Under the pieces are notes generated by a model. That model saw only the letters and a program-made list of their open reading frames with translations. It did not search any database and was not told where the DNA came from. A stretch of 25,376 nt of DNA from an uncultured Succinatimonas sp. (GTDB lineage: Bacteria > Pseudomonadota > Gammaproteobacteria > Enterobacterales > Succinivibrionaceae). The DNA lies in the NCBI GenBank assembly GCA_937880335.1, contig CALFLJ010000090.1, forward strand, positions 1 to 25,376, written 5' to 3'. A program made the position numbers and the translations under genes. Below are positions 14,121 through 22,030 of the stretch, piece by piece (within the stretch, counting starts at the first letter, position 1; each line of letters opens with the position of its first letter).

Positions 14121-14621
14121 ATGGCAGGAACCATAGAAGATAAAGTAACTGAATTAGTTGAGCCTTTAATTTCATCATTAGGTTTGCAATTGTGGGGCGT
14201 TAGGTATCGCCAGGGCGGCTCACGTGCATCTTTAGAGATTTATATTGAGGCCGAAGACGGAGTCAGTGCTGATCAATGTGGAGAGGCCTTACAGGTCTTA
14301 TCTCCGGCTTTAGATACAGCTGATATTATAGGACCTGCTTATGTACTTGAGGTTTCCTCACCTGGTTTAGATAGAATTTTCTTTAAAGCCTCTCAGATGG
14401 AAAAATACATAGGGGAGAGCGTTAAGCTTGAACTAAGAATGCCGGTACAAAGTCGTCATAAACTTAAGGGCAAGTTACTTGAGATTACTAATGATGGAAC
14501 TGTCAAAATTGAGGATGAGCTGAACGGAAATATGGAAGTTGCGTTTGCTAATGTATCTGTTGCTCGACTTATTCCGACATTTCCTGAAAAAAACAAAAAG
14601 AATCCTAAAAGCGCATCATAG
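14121..14621 (+). CDS. rimP: Ribosome maturation factor RimP
   Basis: Cytoplasmic factor needed for 30S subunit maturation, acting on the body and head of the particle. The 166 residues comprise the N-terminal alpha/beta domain (VTELVEPLISSLGLQLWGVRYRQGG), the conserved stretch YVLEVSSPGLDRIFF near residue 75-90, and the C-terminal Sm-like domain (GESVKLELRM...KLKGKLLEI). GAGGGA lies just before the ATG. It is the first gene of the rimP-nusA-infB-rbfA operon and is preceded by an attenuator-like terminator. The short basic tail (KNKKNPKSAS) is lineage-specific. Confidence 0.96.
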   Translation: MAGTIEDKVTELVEPLISSLGLQLWGVRYRQGGSRASLEIYIEAEDGVSADQCGEALQVLSPALDTADIIGPAYVLEVSSPGLDRIFFKASQMEKYIGESVKLELRMPVQSRHKLKGKLLEITNDGTVKIEDELNGNMEVAFANVSVARLIPTFPEKNKKNPKSAS

Positions 14622-14637
14622 AAGAGGTCAATAAAAA

Positions 14638-16122
14638 ATGGGAAAGGAAATAATTGCCATTGCTGAGGCGCTGTCCAATGAACGCGCCATTGATAAGGAA
14701 AAGATTTTTGAAGCTTTAGAGCTTGCTTTAGCTACAGCTACAAAGAAAAAATATCCTGTAGATATCGCAGTTCGCGTCACCATCAATCGCAAGGAAGGAA
14801 GTTATGATACCTTCAGACGCTGGGAGGTAGTTGATACCGATGGGCCTTTAGATAGTCCGTCATCACAGGTATCCTTAGCTGCAGCCTCAATTGATCATCC
14901 AGGTATTCAGCCAGGAGATATAGTAGAGGAGCAAATTCCTTCAGTTGAGTTTGATCGTATCACTGTTCAAACTGCAAAGCAGGTTCTCTCACAGCGTGTG
15001 CGTGAGGCTGAGCGTGAGCAGGTCATTTCCGAACAGCGTGATAGAGTGGGACATGTTATAAATGCAACTGTAAAAAAACAGACCCATGATCACATGGTTT
15101 TGGACTTAGGCAATAATGCTGAGGCTACTTTATATCGTGAGCAGATTATTCCTCATGAGTCCTACGGCCGAGGCGATCGTATTAAGGTTTTAATGCAAGA
15201 GATCCGTAATGATCCATCAAAGGGTCCTCAGATCATTTGTACTCGTACCTCCCCTGAATTCTTGCGTGAGCTTTTCCGCATTGAAGTTCCTGAGATTGGC
15301 GAGGACGTAATTGAGATCATGGGTGTTGCCCGTGATGCAGGATCTAGATCTAAGATTGCAGTTCGCAGTAAAGATCGCCGTGTCGATCCTCGTGGTGCAT
15401 GCATCGGTATGCGTGGTGCCCGTGTCATGGCTGTATCAAATGAGCTATCAGGTGAGAAGATCGATATCGTTTTATACGATGAGAACTTAGCTCAGTATGT
15501 AACAAACGCAATGGAGCCAGCTGAGGTATCCCGCATTATTATCAATGAGGATGCCCATGTAATATCTATTGCTGTAGCTGAGGAAAATCTCGCTTTAGCC
15601 ATAGGTCGTAATGGTCAGAATGTACGCCTTGCTTCCCAGCTTTTAGGTTGGGATATAAAGGTTATGACCTCAAAAGAGCTTGAGGATAACTTACAGGCAG
15701 AGGTAGGTAAGTTAGTTAAAACCTTTGAGGAAGGCTTAAACGTAGATGAGGATTTTGCTATGGCCTTAGCTGATGCTGGTTTTAGCACTCTTGAGGAAGT
15801 AGCTTACGTTACCCCATCTGAGTTTAGTTCAATTGAAGGTTTAGATGAACAAACCATTGAGACCTTACAGGAAAACGCTCGCAAAGCTATTTTAGAGCGT
15901 GATGAGAATTTAGCTAATAAAGAGCTTGAGGCTTTGACTAAACTTGATGGGATTGATGAGGATTTAGGTCGTAAGCTTATAGCTCATGGTGTAAAGACTC
16001 CAGATGATCTTGCAGATCAGGCCACAGATGATCTTTTAGATATTGAAGGTTTAGATGAGGAAAAAGCTGGCGCTATTATCATGGCAGCCCGCAATGAGTG
16101 CTGGTTTAAGGACGAGCAGTAG
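14638..16122 (+). CDS. nusA: Transcription termination/antitermination factor NusA
   Basis: Binds RNA polymerase and nascent RNA, modulating pausing, termination and antitermination. In the 494 residues the polymerase-binding N-terminal domain covers about 1-130. The S1 domain follows (about 135-200, GHVINATVKKQTHDHMVLDLG), then KH1 with PRGACIGMRGARV (251-263) and KH2 with AIGRNGQNVRLASQLLGW (321-338). Two C-terminal acidic repeats (about 360-425 and 435-492, ending ARNECWFKDEQ) match the two AR domains of E. coli NusA. The 16-bp gap after rimP and the order identify the operon. NusA is a plausible effector of the upstream attenuator. Confidence 0.97.
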   Translation: MGKEIIAIAEALSNERAIDKEKIFEALELALATATKKKYPVDIAVRVTINRKEGSYDTFRRWEVVDTDGPLDSPSSQVSLAAASIDHPGIQPGDIVEEQIPSVEFDRITVQTAKQVLSQRVREAEREQVISEQRDRVGHVINATVKKQTHDHMVLDLGNNAEATLYREQIIPHESYGRGDRIKVLMQEIRNDPSKGPQIICTRTSPEFLRELFRIEVPEIGEDVIEIMGVARDAGSRSKIAVRSKDRRVDPRGACIGMRGARVMAVSNELSGEKIDIVLYDENLAQYVTNAMEPAEVSRIIINEDAHVISIAVAEENLALAIGRNGQNVRLASQLLGWDIKVMTSKELEDNLQAEVGKLVKTFEEGLNVDEDFAMALADAGFSTLEEVAYVTPSEFSSIEGLDEQTIETLQENARKAILERDENLANKELEALTKLDGIDEDLGRKLIAHGVKTPDDLADQATDDLLDIEGLDEEKAGAIIMAARNECWFKDEQ

Positions 16123-16140
16123 GGAAGGAGAGTTAGTTTA

Positions 16141-18663
16141 ATGAGTGATACACAAAATAATTCCGGAAAATCCGGCCGTTTGTCCTTGGGTAAAAAAACT
16201 CACAGCACTTTAACATTACAACGTGCTGGCGGTTCTAAAAAAACCGTACAGGTAGAAGTTCGTAAACGTAAGGTTGTTATTGATCCTAAAGAGATTGAGG
16301 CTAGACGTTTACGTGAGGAAGAAGAAAAACGTCAGGCCGAAGAGGCTCGTAAGGCTGAGGAAGAGCGTAAGGCACAAGAGGCCGCCCGCGCTGAAGCTGA
16401 GAGAAAAGCGGCTGAGGAACGCAGAATGGAAGCTGAAAAACAGCGTAAGGCCGAGGAAGCTGCTCGTCGTCAGAAGCAAGCTAGTGCAGCCCCTGCTAAA
16501 TCTCACAAGGGTGAGGATAAGGCAACTGAGGAATTACGTCGCAAGCAAGAAGAAGTTTTAAAACAAAAAGCCTTAGCAGAAGCTGCTCGCTTAGCTGAGG
16601 AAAATCGTCGTTTGGCTGAGGAAAACGAGGCTCGCTGGGCTCAAGAGGCTACAGATGACAGTATAAACGAGGAGGACTCTAAGAAGTCTAAGTTCGTACG
16701 TGAGGCTGAGGACCGTCAGGAACGCGAGGCTGAAAATCGTGGTCGTCATCGTGATCGTGGCAATACTGAGCGTCGTCAGAGTACTCGTAAGCGTGAGGAG
16801 ACAGAACAGCCTACACGTAATCAGAATCGCAATCCTAAAAACCGTTCTCGCGGTATTAAGGGCGCAGCTAAGCTTAATCAGCAACAGCATGGATTTAACA
16901 GACCTGCAGTGCCGGTAAACCGTGATGTTGAGATAGGCGAGACTGTAACTGTTGCAGAACTTGCAGCTAAGATGGCAGTTAAGGCCTCTGAGGTTATTAA
17001 GACCTTAATGAAATTAGGTGAGATGGTTTCCATCAACCAGGTCTTAGATCAGGCTACTGCACAGGTTGTAGCTGAGGAAATGGGCCATAAGGTTATTCTT
17101 CGTAAGGAGAATGAGCTTGAGGAGCAGATTATCTCTGACTTAAAGACTAAGGCTGAGGCAACTCCTCGTGCCCCGGTTGTAACCATTATGGGTCACGTTG
17201 ACCATGGTAAGACCTCCTTACTTGACTATATTCGTAAGTCAAAGGTTGCCGCAGGTGAGGCCGGTGGTATTACTCAACGTATCGGTGCTTACCATGTTGA
17301 AACCCGTGGCACTGGTGTTACTTTCTTAGATACCCCAGGTCACGCAGCCTTTACCGCAATGCGTGCTCGTGGAGCTCAGGCTACTGACATTGTAGTTTTA
17401 GTTGTTGCAGCTGACGATGGTGTAATGCCTCAGACTATTGAGGCTATACAGCACGCTAAAGCTGCAAATGTTCCTATGATCGTAGCTATCAATAAGATTG
17501 ATAAACCATCTGCAGATCCATCTCGTGTAATAAACGAATTGATGCAGCATTCAGTAATTCCTGAGTCTATGGGTGGTGATACTCAATTTGTTGAAGTTTC
17601 AGCTAAAACCGGTTTAGGCGTTGATGATCTTATCGAGGCTATCCTGTTACAGGCTGAAATGCTTGAGCTTACAGCTGTATCTGAGGGTATGGCACAAGGT
17701 GTAACCATTGAATCTCGCTTAGATAAGGGTCGTGGTCCTGTAGCTACAGTTTTAGTTCGTCAGGGTACCTTAAAGAAGGGTGATGTTATCCTTTGCGGTT
17801 TACAATTTGGTCGTGTTCGCGCTATGCGTAACGAAAAAGGTCAGACCCTTGATTCTGCCGGTCCTTCAATTCCAGTTGAGGTTTATGGCTTATCAGGTGT
17901 TCCTACTGCAGGTGATGAGGTTACCGTAGTACGTGATGAGAAGAAGGCTCGTGAGGTTGCCTTATTCCGTCAGGGTAAGTATCGTGAAATTAAGATTGCC
18001 AAGCAACAGAAGAATAAGCTTGAGAACATGTTCAAGGTTGATACCGCCTCTGAGCTTAATGTTGTTCTCAAGGCTGATACTCAAGGTTCTGTTGAGGCTA
18101 TTTCCGATGCCTTGCTGAAGCTTGGTACAGAAGAGGTTAAGGTTTCTATTGTAGGTTCAGGTGTAGGTGGTATTACTGAAACTGATGCTACTCTAGCTAC
18201 TGCCTCAAATGCTATTATCATAGGCTTTAACGTTCGTGCAGATGGTCCGGCTCGTCGTATTATCGACTCTGAGAGTGTTGATCTACACTACTACAGTGTT
18301 ATTTACGATCTAATCGATGATGTCAAGAAGGCAATGTCAGGACTTCTTAAGGCCGAGGTTCGTCAGGAAATCATAGGCTTAGCTGAGGTCCGTTCCGTCT
18401 TCCATCATCCTAAGTTTGGTAATATTGCCGGCTGTATGGTTACTGAGGGTACTGTTAAGCGTTCAGCTCCTATCCGTGTATTGCGCGATAATGTTGTGAT
18501 CTACGAAGGTGAGCTTGACTCATTGCGTCGTTTCAAGGATGACGTAGCCGAGGTTAAGCAGGGTTCTGAATGTGGTATCTGTGTTAAGAACTACCAAGAC
18601 GTACGTGAGGGAGATCAGATTGAGGTCTTCCAGAATGTTGAAGTTGCCAGAACTTTAGACTAG
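16141..18663 (+). CDS. infB: Translation initiation factor IF-2
   Basis: GTPase that brings initiator tRNA to the 30S subunit and promotes subunit joining. The 840 residues begin with the IF2-associated region (RLSLGKKTHSTLTLQRAGGSKKTVQVEVRKRKVVID). A long highly charged helical stretch (about 55-240, rich in E, R, K and A) and an IF2_N domain (about 262-315) follow, then the GTPase domain with GHVDHGKT (351-358), DTPGH (397-401) and NKID (451-454), and the beta-barrel domains ending VEVARTLD. The first 60 or so residues of long E. coli IF-2 (its first IF2_N subdomain) are absent. The start fits GGAAGGAG at 16124-16131. Second-to-last gene of the operon. Confidence 0.97.
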   Translation: MSDTQNNSGKSGRLSLGKKTHSTLTLQRAGGSKKTVQVEVRKRKVVIDPKEIEARRLREEEEKRQAEEARKAEEERKAQEAARAEAERKAAEERRMEAEKQRKAEEAARRQKQASAAPAKSHKGEDKATEELRRKQEEVLKQKALAEAARLAEENRRLAEENEARWAQEATDDSINEEDSKKSKFVREAEDRQEREAENRGRHRDRGNTERRQSTRKREETEQPTRNQNRNPKNRSRGIKGAAKLNQQQHGFNRPAVPVNRDVEIGETVTVAELAAKMAVKASEVIKTLMKLGEMVSINQVLDQATAQVVAEEMGHKVILRKENELEEQIISDLKTKAEATPRAPVVTIMGHVDHGKTSLLDYIRKSKVAAGEAGGITQRIGAYHVETRGTGVTFLDTPGHAAFTAMRARGAQATDIVVLVVAADDGVMPQTIEAIQHAKAANVPMIVAINKIDKPSADPSRVINELMQHSVIPESMGGDTQFVEVSAKTGLGVDDLIEAILLQAEMLELTAVSEGMAQGVTIESRLDKGRGPVATVLVRQGTLKKGDVILCGLQFGRVRAMRNEKGQTLDSAGPSIPVEVYGLSGVPTAGDEVTVVRDEKKAREVALFRQGKYREIKIAKQQKNKLENMFKVDTASELNVVLKADTQGSVEAISDALLKLGTEEVKVSIVGSGVGGITETDATLATASNAIIIGFNVRADGPARRIIDSESVDLHYYSVIYDLIDDVKKAMSGLLKAEVRQEIIGLAEVRSVFHHPKFGNIAGCMVTEGTVKRSAPIRVLRDNVVIYEGELDSLRRFKDDVAEVKQGSECGICVKNYQDVREGDQIEVFQNVEVARTLD

Positions 18664-18670
18664 GAAAATT

Positions 18671-19027
18671 ATGCCTAAAAGTTACGGAAGAAATGAGCGG
18701 GTGGCAGCGTCCATCCGCCGTGAAACTGCCGATATCCTGCAGCATGAATTAAAAGATCCTCGTGTGAAAGACGCCACTGTTACTGAAGTGGATGTCTCTC
18801 CTGATTTGCGCTCAGCTCGTATTTACATCTCTTTTTTAACAGATGATGAAGAGGCGATTAAAGCTGCAATGAAAGGGCTTAATAATTCAAAAGGATTTGT
18901 GCGCTCTACTTTAGCTGGTCGTTTAAATCTTCGTTATATGCCAGCTTTAGAGTTTAAGTATGACGACCTTCCTTCTAAGAGTATGCATCTTGATGCTTTA
19001 ATTAAGAAAGGTTTACATAAAGACTAA
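18671..19027 (+). CDS. rbfA: Ribosome-binding factor A
   Basis: Binds free 30S subunits and helps the late maturation of 16S rRNA; also a cold-shock factor in E. coli. The 118 residues form the usual KH-like fold: RNERVAASIRRETADILQHELKDPRVKDATVTEVDVSPDLRSARIYIS, and the later GRLNLRYMPALEFKYDD. It starts 7 bp after infB. In E. coli truB, rpsO and pnp follow; here the operon stops at a strong terminator, so those genes lie elsewhere. Confidence 0.96.
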   Translation: MPKSYGRNERVAASIRRETADILQHELKDPRVKDATVTEVDVSPDLRSARIYISFLTDDEEAIKAAMKGLNNSKGFVRSTLAGRLNLRYMPALEFKYDDLPSKSMHLDALIKKGLHKD

Positions 19028-19041
19028 AAAAAGTCTTTATT
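19017..19041 (+). terminator. Hairpin at the rbfA stop
   Basis: ATAAAGACT/AGTCTTTAT with a 6-nt A loop spans the stop codon. It has no clear T tail and probably assists the stronger terminator 60 bp downstream. Confidence 0.4.
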
Positions 19042-19084
19042 AGTGTGCTTTAGGAAATTTATCTTGGGGCATACTTTCAGACTT

Positions 19085-19124
19085 AAGGCTTGTTTCCAAA
19101 AAGTTATTTGGAGACAGGCCTTTT
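19085..19124 (+). terminator. Strong terminator of the rimP-rbfA operon
   Basis: A 16-bp stem (AAGGCTTGTTTCCAAA with TTTGGAGACAGGCCTT, two G-U wobbles) has a 6-nt loop and a T run. The wobbles preserve pairing in RNA, which supports a real RNA structure. Confidence 0.92.
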
Positions 19125-19405
19125 ATGTTTTTGATAGCCTCTTTTTAGCTTACAAAATTTTGATTTTTTGCGGTTAAGCATGTAAATTTACTTTTGTAAG
19201 TTTGCTCTTATTTTTCTTTAAGTATTCTTTATGTTCTAGGATTTCTTTTCATTATAAGAGATTTCTCAGCTGTCAACATTTGGTGTATTGTTTAGAGAGA
19301 ACATTTATCTTAAAGTAGTTGATATTTGATTGGATTTTAGGGCTTTATCTTGCTTTAACGTAAGCTAAATTTCTTCAATAAAAAAATATTTTGAATTTAA
19401 GCTAT

Positions 19406-19449
19406 ATATAAAATCCCGTTATAAATCATTATTTGATAAATAACGGGAT
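19406..19449 (-). terminator. Terminator of the YheO/DauR-type regulator gene
   Basis: Perfect 10-bp arms ATCCCGTTAT and ATAACGGGAT (19413-19422 and 19440-19449), with an inner ATCA/TGAT pairing, are followed on the minus strand by TTTTATATA. Confidence 0.8.
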
Positions 19450-19486
19450 ATGAGGCTTAAAGATTAACCTCTGTGCTCGGTAAGGT

Positions 19487-20134
19487 TTACTTTTCTTCTG
19501 ATTTTGGATTTATCTCTTTTAGATAAGCATAGAGAGTGTATTTGGAAATACCTAGCAACTTACAAACCTGTGTACCACTATTGCGAATTAAAAAAGCCCC
19601 GTGATCATCTAAAAATTTAAGAAAATCTAACATTTGCATTTTATTCATGCTTTTGTAATCTGCATGTTTGCTTAGGGCATACTTTTCAATTAGATTATCT
19701 AAGATATCTCCAACAGAGTTTACAAAGTGTTCCTCAACTTCCTCACTTTCATCTGAGGTTAGGTAATTTATATTATTCTTTATAAGCTCCATTTGGGTTA
19801 TATCCAGGTTAATGCATAAAGCTCCAATGACTTTCCCTTTGTCGTCTTTAAAATAGACTGATGAGGAGCGTAAGGTTTTTCCATTAGGCAGATGGGTTAT
19901 ATAACCGAATTGAGCATCAGTCTGTTCTTTACTTTTAGAGATTGCAAATCCAATATTAGTACTAGGATCCCCAACTTTTCGACCGGTTACATGACCATTT
20001 TCAATAGCAATAATAGATTTATCTAAGCCTCTTTTATGATCATGAAGCACAACCTCACAGTTTTTGCCGAATTCTTTGGCTATACCCTTCATTATTAGCT
20101 CTAACTGTGGCTGTATTTCTGATAAATTTTGCAT
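19487..20134 (-). CDS. YheO/DauR-type transcriptional regulator of the D-amino-acid operon
   Basis: A 215-residue DNA-binding protein with the two-domain layout of the YheO/DauR family. The N-terminal YheO-like PAS domain (about 8-118) has the signature CEVVLHDH, the IENGHVTGRKVGDPSTNIG loop and SSSVYFKDDKGKVIGALCINLDIT. The C-terminal HTH_22-type helix-turn-helix (about 172-210) reads RNSGTQVCKLLGISKYTLYAYLKEI. The PAS domain probably senses a small ligand. DauR of Pseudomonas represses D-arginine catabolism genes, and this gene diverges from a D-amino-acid operon, so local control is inferred. Its own promoter (20172-20200) contains a repeat that is also found near the operon promoter, which suggests autorepression. 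AGAGGT precedes the ATG. Confidence 0.88.
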   Translation of the reverse strand: MQNLSEIQPQLELIMKGIAKEFGKNCEVVLHDHKRGLDKSIIAIENGHVTGRKVGDPSTNIGFAISKSKEQTDAQFGYITHLPNGKTLRSSSVYFKDDKGKVIGALCINLDITQMELIKNNINYLTSDESEEVEEHFVNSVGDILDNLIEKYALSKHADYKSMNKMQMLDFLKFLDDHGAFLIRNSGTQVCKLLGISKYTLYAYLKEINPKSEEK

Positions 20135-20171
20135 GGTACCTCTGGATTTTTTGTTTTCAATTTCTACAACT

Positions 20172-20200
20172 AGTATACCAAACTTTTAGTTAGTTATCAA
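20172..20200 (-). promoter_or_regulatory. Promoter of the regulator gene
   Basis: On the minus strand TTGATA (20195-20200) and TATACT (20172-20177) are separated by exactly 17 bp. The element at 20176-20193 fills the spacer and touches the -10. Confidence 0.75.
20176..20193 (-). promoter_or_regulatory. Operator-like element 1, within the regulator promoter
   Basis: Read on the minus strand it is CTAACTAAAAGTTTGGTA. It matches 17 of 18 bases of the element at 20274-20291 in opposite orientation. Its position between -35 and -10 fits a repressor site. Confidence 0.6.
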
Positions 20201-20273
20201 AATAATTGTTTGTCATTCAAACTATAATTTTGTTTTATTTTATCTCATCAAATTTTTGTTTTTCTCAGTTTAA

Positions 20274-20291
20274 CTAAATAAAAGTTTGGTA
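20274..20291 (+). promoter_or_regulatory. Operator-like element 2
   Basis: CTAAATAAAAGTTTGGTA on the plus strand, 17/18 identical to element 1 and inverted relative to it, about 98 bp apart. A pair this far apart could be bridged by a DNA loop. Confidence 0.6.
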
Positions 20292-20302
20292 AGTTTATAC
20301 GC

Positions 20303-20357
20303 TTTATAGGTGGCAGAATTAATTAACGTATTGTAATATAGGTTAATTCTCTATAAA
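20303..20357. repeat. Bulged inverted repeat
   Basis: TTTATAG, five unpaired bases, AGAATTAA ... TTAATTCT, CTATAAA: 15 paired positions across two arms. It lies mid-way between the two divergent promoters. Confidence 0.55.
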
Positions 20358-20379
20358 CACCTTGATTATTCTAATTTGA

Positions 20380-20387
20380 TACCAAAC
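20380..20387 (+). promoter_or_regulatory. Operator-like element 3 (core only)
   Basis: TACCAAAC is the conserved core of elements 1 and 2 but diverges afterwards. It lies about 70 bp before the expected start of the symporter transcript. Confidence 0.4.
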
Positions 20388-20415
20388 AAAAATTTAGTGA
20401 TATATGTCAAAATAT

Positions 20416-20444
20416 TTGTATGAAAGTCTTACATTTGATAGAAT
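20416..20444 (+). promoter_or_regulatory. Promoter of the D-amino-acid operon
   Basis: TTGTAT (20416-20421) and TAGAAT (20439-20444) are separated by 17 bp, giving a transcript start near 20451 and a leader of about 56 nt. Confidence 0.65.
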
Positions 20445-20461
20445 ATGAATTAAGATAAAAT

Positions 20462-20476
20462 CAAACTTTTTGTTAG
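20462..20476 (+). promoter_or_regulatory. Operator-like element 4, in the operon leader
   Basis: CAAACTTTTTGTTAG matches 14 of 15 bases of the corresponding part of element 1. It sits just downstream of the expected transcription start, a typical repressor position. Confidence 0.5.
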
Positions 20477-20506
20477 ATTTTGTTTTATTCATCGTTGGAG
20501 GCAATC

Positions 20507-22015
20507 ATGCAACACGGTACAGAAAACATGGCTTTCTTCATAGGAGGCTTTATTGTTTATGTTATTGCAATGATTTTTATTGGTACTTATTGTTCAAGAG
20601 GAAAAAGATCTGGTAAGGATTACATAACAGGAGGGAACTCTTTATCTTTCTTTTTAGTTTTTGGCACAATGGGTGCTACTGTAATTGGTACAGGATCCTC
20701 AATTGGAGCCACCGCAAACGGATTTAAGTTTGGCTGGGGCGGTGCAGCTTACGGTCTTGGTGCAGCTTTAGGTATTATCGCCTTGGCCTATTTGGCCTGG
20801 AAGACAAAGCTTCGTGCTAAGAACTTTATCACCATGGCTGAGGAGGCCCAGTTTCACTACAACGGCAATATGAAAGTTAAATACGTTATGGCTATTATGA
20901 TGTATTTAGTTGAGATTGTTTGGCTTGGCAATCACATAAATGGTGGTGCTACCTATTTAAGCTTTGTTTCAGGTATCGATTTAACCTTAGCAAAACTTTT
21001 AACTGTAGTGGGCTTTGGCGTTTATGTAATTATAGGTGGTTATTTGGCTGTAGTTTGGACTGATACCATCTAGTTAATTCTGCTTTTAGTAGGTTTTGCT
21101 GTTATTGCTGCAATTGCTATCCCTCTTTCAGGTGGTTGGGAGGCTATTTCCACAACCATGGCATCAACAGGGCATGAGGCTGGATTGAGCTTCTATGGTA
21201 TTGATGCCTTAGGAACTATGGCTCTTATTTCATTAACTTTCTCTATCTTCATTCCTTTCTTTGGTACACCAACTTATAGAATTCGTGTTTACACAGCTAA
21301 GGATGAGAAGTCTGGTATTAAAGGTTTACTTTTATCAGGAGCAATGCTTTTAGGTTTCTCTTTAATCCCAGCTGTAATCGGAATGGCAGCTTATACCATT
21401 GCTGTTTCAAATGGCGAGACCTTTGTATTAAATAATCCTGATTTTGCCTTTACTTACATAGCAACAATGATATTAGGCCCTGTATTAGGTTTAATGTTCT
21501 TGATTGCAGGTTTAAGTGCCACAATGTCATCTGCAAGTTCTGACGCAATCGCAGGTGTAGGTATTATGGTTCAGGATATTTATCCTATGATTACAGGTAA
21601 GGAGATGTCCCAAAAAACCGTAACTTATGTTTCTCGTATCCTAACCTGTGTAACCTTGTTATTAGCATTCGTAGCCTGCTTATTTGCAACTGATGTTATG
21701 AGCTATATTACCAATGTAATTGGTTCTATTATCCCAGGCGTATCTGTTGCTATGGTTTACGGCGCTTTGTATAAAAAAGCCTCATGGCAAAGCTGTCTGG
21801 CCTCAATTGGTTCAGGTTTAATCTTTGGTGTTCTTTTCTTAACCAACCAGGACTTTAAGAGCTTAATTTTAGAAACATTCACAGGACCTGCTATTCCTGC
21901 AACTTTAGTAGCCGTTGTGTTTGCTCTTGTAACAAATATCTTTACTGCACAAGAGAAATTAAGTGAAAAAGAAAGACTTAACATTGTATATGAATCTCGT
22001 GGAAAGAAGGCTTAA
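20507..22015 (+). pseudogene. Sodium:solute symporter (SSS family) interrupted by an amber codon
   Basis: A 502-codon frame typical of SSS-family Na+/solute symporters (LeuT fold, about 13 membrane spans). The start is ATG 20507 with GGAGG 5 nt upstream; a TTG at 20480 is less likely. The frame contains GKDYITGGNSLSFFLVFGTM, TVIGTGSSIGATANGFKFGWGG and the later GPVLGLMFLIAGLSATMSSASSDAI, all expected of the family. Codon 189 (21071-21073) is TAG in VVWTDTI-stop-LILLLVGF, where relatives usually have glutamine (CAG), so one C-to-T change explains it. Everything after the stop is intact and in frame. First gene of the operon, so polarity on downstream genes is possible. The likely substrate is a D-amino acid or its N-acyl derivative, inferred from neighbours. 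It could also be a sequence error. Confidence 0.85.
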
Positions 22016-22030
22016 GTTTAGGAGTTAAAC

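Larger units (their letters stand above)
19028..19486. other. Intergenic region between two convergent units
   Basis: This 459-bp stretch holds the terminators of the rbfA operon and of the convergent regulator gene. Between them (about 19125-19400) is AT-rich sequence without a reading frame, RNA gene or repeat that I can identify. Confidence 0.5.
20135..20506. other. Divergent control region of the D-amino-acid locus
   Basis: This 372-bp region between the regulator and the symporter contains both promoters, four copies or part-copies of a TACCAAACTTTT-type element, and a large bulged inverted repeat (20303-20357). No gene is present. Regulation in both directions from here is likely. Confidence 0.7.

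Noticed and set aside
16270..16920. Open frames on both strands across the charged part of infB
   Set aside because: They arise from the repetitive Glu/Arg/Ala codons of IF-2 and have no independent signals.
20507..22015. Genetic code change with TAG read as glutamine
   Set aside because: Several conserved genes in the window (ftsH, rluB, nusA, infB) end properly at TAG, so TAG is a working stop. A single mutation or error is simpler.
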